From the NCBI GenBank assembly GCA_963771015.1, contig CAVYRN010000004.1:62001-126000 (forward strand): a stretch of 64,000 nucleotides of DNA, in the 5' to 3' direction. Below are positions 60,961 to 64,000 of this stretch, in pieces; within the stretch, counting starts at the first letter, position 1; every line of letters begins with the position of its first letter. Under the pieces are notes generated by a model, which did no database searches, was not told the DNA's origin, and worked only from the letters and a program-made list of their open reading frames with translations. The stretch is from CAVSJJ01 sp963771015. Its GTDB lineage: Bacteria > Actinomycetota > Actinomycetes > Actinomycetales > Dermatophilaceae. The position numbers and the translations under genes were made by a program.

Positions 60961-61002
60961 GCGCGGTTCGGTCCGTGGCAGCAACCACGGACCGAACCGC
61001 GC
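60961..61002 (+). other. Intercistronic hairpin 2, perfect 18-bp stem (right operon)
   Basis: GCGCGGTTCGGTCCGTGG (60961-60978) and CCACGGACCGAACCGCGC (60985-61002) are perfect complements around a 6-base loop. It follows hairpin 1 after 16 bases and precedes the permease start by 53 bases. An 18-bp perfect stem is the strongest inverted repeat found in the window. Function as attenuator or RNA-processing site is inferred. Confidence 0.7.
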
Positions 61003-61055
61003 GACTCGGGCGCGCCGAGGAGCCGATCGACGACACACCGAAGGAGGCAACAACC

Positions 61056-62078
61056 ATGGCCGCTGGCATGCTGCCGTTGGCCACCGGACAGCTGGCCCAG
61101 GCCGGGTCCACGCTGCTGGGGGTGGTCGAGGCCGTCGGGGGCTTCGTCGCGATCCTGGCCGTCGTCTTCTATGTCGCCGGGCGGGTGACCGGTCGCCTGC
61201 AGAAGCCGATCGCCCTTCTCATCTGTCTCGGGCCGGCCCTCTTCCTCGTCGCGATCGGCCTGGTCATCCCGGCCATCGCGACGATGAACACGAGCCTGAA
61301 GAACCAGCAGTTCCTCGGGCAGCTCGACACGAAGTACATCGGGTTCAAGAACTACACGTACGCCTTCACCGACCCCTACACCCAGCAGACGATCCTGCGG
61401 ACGCTGCTGTGGCTCGTCATCGTCCCCACCGTCGCGGTGGCCGTCGGCCTGGTGGCGGCACTGTTGATGGACCGGATGAAGCACAGCTCGGTCCCCAAGA
61501 CGCTGATCTTCCTGCCGACCGCGATCTCCTTCGTCGGAGCGGCCGTCATCTGGTCCTACGTCTACAACTATGTCGACCCGTCCCTGCCGCAGACCGGTCT
61601 GCTGAGCCAGATCGCCATCTGGCTGGGGTGGCACAACCCCCCGAACTGGCTGATCACCTCGCCGCTCAACACCCTCCTCGAGATGGTCATCATGATCTGG
61701 ATCCAGGTCGGGTTCGCCATGGTCGTGCTGGGCGCCGCCCTCAAGGCGATCCCCGACGAGGTGGTCGAGTCGGCCCGCCTCGACGGTGCCGAGGGTTTCA
61801 CCCTGTTCCGGACCGTACAGATCCCGATGATCCGCAACACGATCGTCGTCGTCCTCACGACCGTCATGATCACGACGCTCAAGGTGTTCGACATCGTCTT
61901 CACGATCAACAACGGCAACTTCAACACCGACGTCCTCGCCCGGCAGATGTACGCCGACATGTTCGTCACCAGCCAGGTGAGCCGGGGCAGCGCGCTGGCC
62001 GTCCTCATCTTCATCCTCGTGCTGCCCCTGCTCTACTACAACGTCCGCCAGCTGCGCCGGGAGCGTGAGATCCGATGA
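61056..62078 (+). CDS. Carbohydrate ABC transporter permease, MalF/AglF type (right system)
   Basis: 340 residues from ATG 61056 with AAGGAGG upstream. About eight hydrophobic helices; EAA loop ESARLDGAEGFTLFRTVQIPMIRNT. Similar throughout to the left MalF-type protein (MIWIQVGFAMVVLGAALKAIPDEVVE against MIWIQAGFAMTVLSAAIKAIPDDIIE). Overlaps the next gene by 4 bases. Confidence 0.93.
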   Translation: MAAGMLPLATGQLAQAGSTLLGVVEAVGGFVAILAVVFYVAGRVTGRLQKPIALLICLGPALFLVAIGLVIPAIATMNTSLKNQQFLGQLDTKYIGFKNYTYAFTDPYTQQTILRTLLWLVIVPTVAVAVGLVAALLMDRMKHSSVPKTLIFLPTAISFVGAAVIWSYVYNYVDPSLPQTGLLSQIAIWLGWHNPPNWLITSPLNTLLEMVIMIWIQVGFAMVVLGAALKAIPDEVVESARLDGAEGFTLFRTVQIPMIRNTIVVVLTTVMITTLKVFDIVFTINNGNFNTDVLARQMYADMFVTSQVSRGSALAVLIFILVLPLLYYNVRQLRREREIR

Positions 62079-63019
62079 CCATGCCGACGACGACCGGGCG
62101 GACCCGGGAGCCCCTCCGTGGGCAGGAGGCGGTCAAGGCGGTCCGCAAGGCGTTCAGCAGCCCGGTCGCCTCCGCTCTCGTCATCCTCATCGCGGTCCTG
62201 TGGACGATCCCGACCCTCGGGCTGTTCATCAACTCGTTCCGGTCCAAGCAGGACGCCGCGACCACCGGATGGTGGAACTTCTTCGTCCATCCGAGCTTCA
62301 GCCTCAGCGGCTACCAGCAGGTGCTGACGAGCAACGGCGGGCTCGTCCAGCCGCTCGTCAACTCGTTGGCCATCACCATCCCCGCGACGATCATTCCCAT
62401 CTTCATCGCCTCGATGGCGGGCTACGCCCTGGCCTGGATGCGGTTCCGGGGCAGCGACGTCATCTTCTTCGGGTTCTTCGCCCTGCAGATCGTGCCGCTC
62501 CAGATGGCGCTGGTCCCCCTGCAGCAGTACTACGTCCACGGCCTTCAGATCGCCGGCGTGACCGTCGTCCCGGCGCCGCCAGGGGTCAGGGGCAGCCTGG
62601 CCCAGATCTGGCTCTCGCACACGATGTTCTCGCTGCCGCTGGCCGTCTTCCTCCTGCACAACTTCATCGCCCAGCTGCCCGGGTCGCTCATCGAGGCGGC
62701 CCGCGTCGACGGGGCCTCCCACCTGCGGATCTTCCAGTCGATCGTCCTGCCGCTGTCGATGCCGGCCATCGCGTCCTTCGGCATCTTCCAGTTCCTCTGG
62801 GTGTGGAACGACCTGCTCGTCGCCAAGACCTTCGGCGGGTCCGACCCGGCGATGCAGCCCATCACGGCCCGGATGCAGAACCTCGTCGGCAACTTCGGGG
62901 CCCACCTCGAGCTCCTCGCTCCAGCAGGCTTCCTCACGATCGTCGTCCCGCTGATCGTGTTCCTCTCCCTCCAGCGGTACTTCGTCCGCGGCCTGCTCGC
63001 CGGGAGTGTCAAGGGCTGA
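62075..63019 (+). CDS. Carbohydrate ABC transporter permease, MalG/AglG type (right system)
   Basis: 314 residues. Six helices, EAA loop EAARVDGASHLRIFQSIVLPLSMPA and C-terminal LSLQRYFVRGLLAGSVKG. Paralogue of the left MalG-type protein. Ends 6 bases before the convergent parC stop. No ATPase gene follows, so the system must borrow one. Confidence 0.94.
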   Translation: MTMPTTTGRTREPLRGQEAVKAVRKAFSSPVASALVILIAVLWTIPTLGLFINSFRSKQDAATTGWWNFFVHPSFSLSGYQQVLTSNGGLVQPLVNSLAITIPATIIPIFIASMAGYALAWMRFRGSDVIFFGFFALQIVPLQMALVPLQQYYVHGLQIAGVTVVPAPPGVRGSLAQIWLSHTMFSLPLAVFLLHNFIAQLPGSLIEAARVDGASHLRIFQSIVLPLSMPAIASFGIFQFLWVWNDLLVAKTFGGSDPAMQPITARMQNLVGNFGAHLELLAPAGFLTIVVPLIVFLSLQRYFVRGLLAGSVKG

Positions 63020-63025
63020 CCGAGG

Positions 63026-64000
63026 TCAGGCCCCCACCCGAGGCGCTGGGCCGATGCCGCCGATCACGGCCGATCCCGGAGTGCCGGACCCGTCCCGCCT
63101 GCCGGTCGCCGGGGGCAGGTCCAGGGCCACCCCACCCGCACCGGACGCACGCGCCGGGGCGGCACCGACCCAGGCCAGGACGAGGGTGTCCTCACCCTTG
63201 AGGAACCGGTGCGCCCGCACCCCGCCGGTGCCCCGGCCCTTGGCGGGGTACTCGGCATACGGGGTCACCTTGACCGACCCCGGCTGGGTACCCGGCAGCG
63301 CGTCGGACTCTCCGCTGGCCGTGACGACGAGGTTGTCCACGGCCGGGTCGACGGCCCCGAAGAAGACGACCCGCTGCCCGGCGGCGAGCCGGACGCCGGC
63401 CATCCCCCCGGCGGCACGTCCCTGGGGCCGAACGGCAGAGGCCGGGAAGCGGAGCAGCTGGGCGTCGGAGGTCACGAAGGTGAGGTCCTCCGTGCCGTCG
63501 GCGAGCGGAACGGCCCCGACGACGGCATCGCCGTCCTTGAGGGCGATGGTCTCCCAGTCCGGCCTGGCCGGGTAGTCGGTCGTCACGCGCTTGACGACGC
63601 CCTGGGCCGTCCCCAGGGCGAACCCCGGCCCGGACTCCTCGAGCGAGACGATGGTCAGCGGCTCCTCGTCGCGCGGCAGGTCCACGTAGGCGGCGAGGGG
63701 TGCCCCGCCGGAGAGGCTCGGTGCTCCGCCGAGCGGCGGCAGGGCGGGCAGCTCGAGGGCCGAGAGCCGAACGACCCGGCCACGGCTGGTCACCAGGCCG
63801 ACCTCGCCACGGGCCGTCGTGCGGACGGCACCGATGACCGCGTCGTGCTTGGCCCGCGGCCCCTCGACCGGGATCGGGTCGGCGTTCGACGTGCGGGCGA
63901 GCAGCCCGGTCGAGGAGAGCAGCACCCAGCACGGGTCGTCGGACACCTCGAGCGGGGCGGCCTGGGTGACCGGGGTGCCGGCCGACTCGAGCAGGACCGT
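63026..64000 (-). CDS. parC: DNA topoisomerase IV subunit A, C-terminal part (cut by the window edge)
   Basis: The leftward frame is open from base 64000 to the stop at 63026 (about 324 residues). Repeated blade-like segments such as WVLLSSTGLLARTS, AVRTTARGEVGLVTSRGRVVRL, GFALGTAQGVVKRV and LTFVTSDAQLLRFPASAVRPQGRAAGGMAGVRL are those of the GyrA/ParC C-terminal beta-propeller that wraps DNA. The breakage-reunion domain lies outside. ParC assignment over GyrA rests on the nearby parE. The last blade ends in a Gly/Ala-rich tail. Confidence 0.88.
   Translation of the reverse strand, partial: TVLLESAGTPVTQAAPLEVSDDPCWVLLSSTGLLARTSNADPIPVEGPRAKHDAVIGAVRTTARGEVGLVTSRGRVVRLSALELPALPPLGGAPSLSGGAPLAAYVDLPRDEEPLTIVSLEESGPGFALGTAQGVVKRVTTDYPARPDWETIALKDGDAVVGAVPLADGTEDLTFVTSDAQLLRFPASAVRPQGRAAGGMAGVRLAAGQRVVFFGAVDPAVDNLVVTASGESDALPGTQPGSVKVTPYAEYPAKGRGTGGVRAHRFLKGEDTLVLAWVGAAPARASGAGGVALDLPPATGRRDGSGTPGSAVIGGIGPAPRVGA

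Larger units (their letters stand above)
270..63260. repeat. Dispersed octamer GTATGCCG / CGGCATAC
   Basis: By eye, the core GTATGCC/GGCATAC occurs 38 times, 37 of them extended to GTATGCCG/CGGCATAC (exception 30381). Core starts, forward: 1023, 3688, 12399, 15175, 20997, 29363, 32587, 36702, 40473, 42915, 44789, 46303, 48589, 48850, 54300. Core starts, reverse: 270, 506, 4864, 7555, 9980, 11488, 15164, 18894, 22321, 27327, 29452, 30381, 31308, 34338, 38407, 39903, 42247, 43676, 45481, 49603, 52774, 54663, 63254. Copies lie in different reading frames and in intergenic DNA. Confidence 0.8.

Noticed and set aside
57700..61002. Intercistronic hairpins as simple full terminators
   Set aside because: They have no T-run and the permease genes behind them have ribosome sites but no evident promoter, so partial termination or mRNA stabilisation fits better.
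1..64000. CRISPR arrays, tRNA/rRNA genes, insertion sequences, phage attachment sites
   Set aside because: No regularly spaced repeats, no tRNA-like cloverleaf, no transposase or integrase frames were seen on either strand.

Overview
The window is one stretch of a very GC-rich (roughly 70-73%) actinobacterial chromosome. It has compact, often overlapping genes, many GTG starts, a bcc/aa3 respiratory chain with qcrCAB and CtaF, PASTA kinase PknL, class II DAHP synthase and DUF3040/DUF3043/DUF7455 families. Gene content and style suggest the order Micrococcales, perhaps Intrasporangiaceae; the family is inference. No rRNA, tRNA, CRISPR array, phage or transposase was seen.

Layout. 0-4.9 kb: a cut carboxylesterase, DUF3043, an M20 dipeptidase, nadA, and a coiled-coil/GT29-like pair. 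5-20 kb: glycerate kinase, erpA, a PfkB sugar or nucleoside kinase, aat, a cysteine-desulfurase-like protein without its PLP lysine, then ctaC-ctaD-ctaF, an L,D-transpeptidase and, on the other strand, ctaE-qcrC-qcrA-qcrB. 20-31.5 kb: an atypical receiver protein, trpD with a one-base frameshift, a DnaQ-GIY-YIG nuclease, an AMP-binding acyl-CoA ligase, SRPBCC and ArsA-type proteins, a ROK glucokinase and small accessory genes. 31.6-43.5 kb: a PlsC acyltransferase, a two-component pair, aroG, threonine aldolase, an EamA exporter, pknL, a LysM-transglycosylase, an Rv2175c-type DNA-binding protein, a polyprenyl synthase and metF. As I remember the Mycobacterium tuberculosis map, 5-51 kb follows the block Rv2205c to Rv2169c closely, which supports many of the names.

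44.2-51.5 kb: a LexA (SOS) box precedes a tight five-gene operon: DUF6504, a SAV_6107-type HEPN protein, DnaE2, a SAM methyltransferase and DinB. It looks like an SOS mutagenesis operon without ImuA'/ImuB. DUF3040 follows behind its own structured leader.

51.5-64 kb: DUF456/DUF7455 and parE, then two divergent alpha-glucoside-type ABC import operons (binding protein plus two permeases each, no ATPase) with a LacI regulator, then the C-terminal part of parC. In both import operons strong hairpins separate the binding-protein gene from the permease genes. A LacI-type palindrome lies between the -35 and -10 of the left operon.

The most unusual sequence-level feature is the octamer GTATGCCG/CGGCATAC. 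I counted 37 copies by eye where base composition predicts about two. It occurs in different reading frames and between genes, but is absent from the 8.6 kb that carry the sugar transporters.
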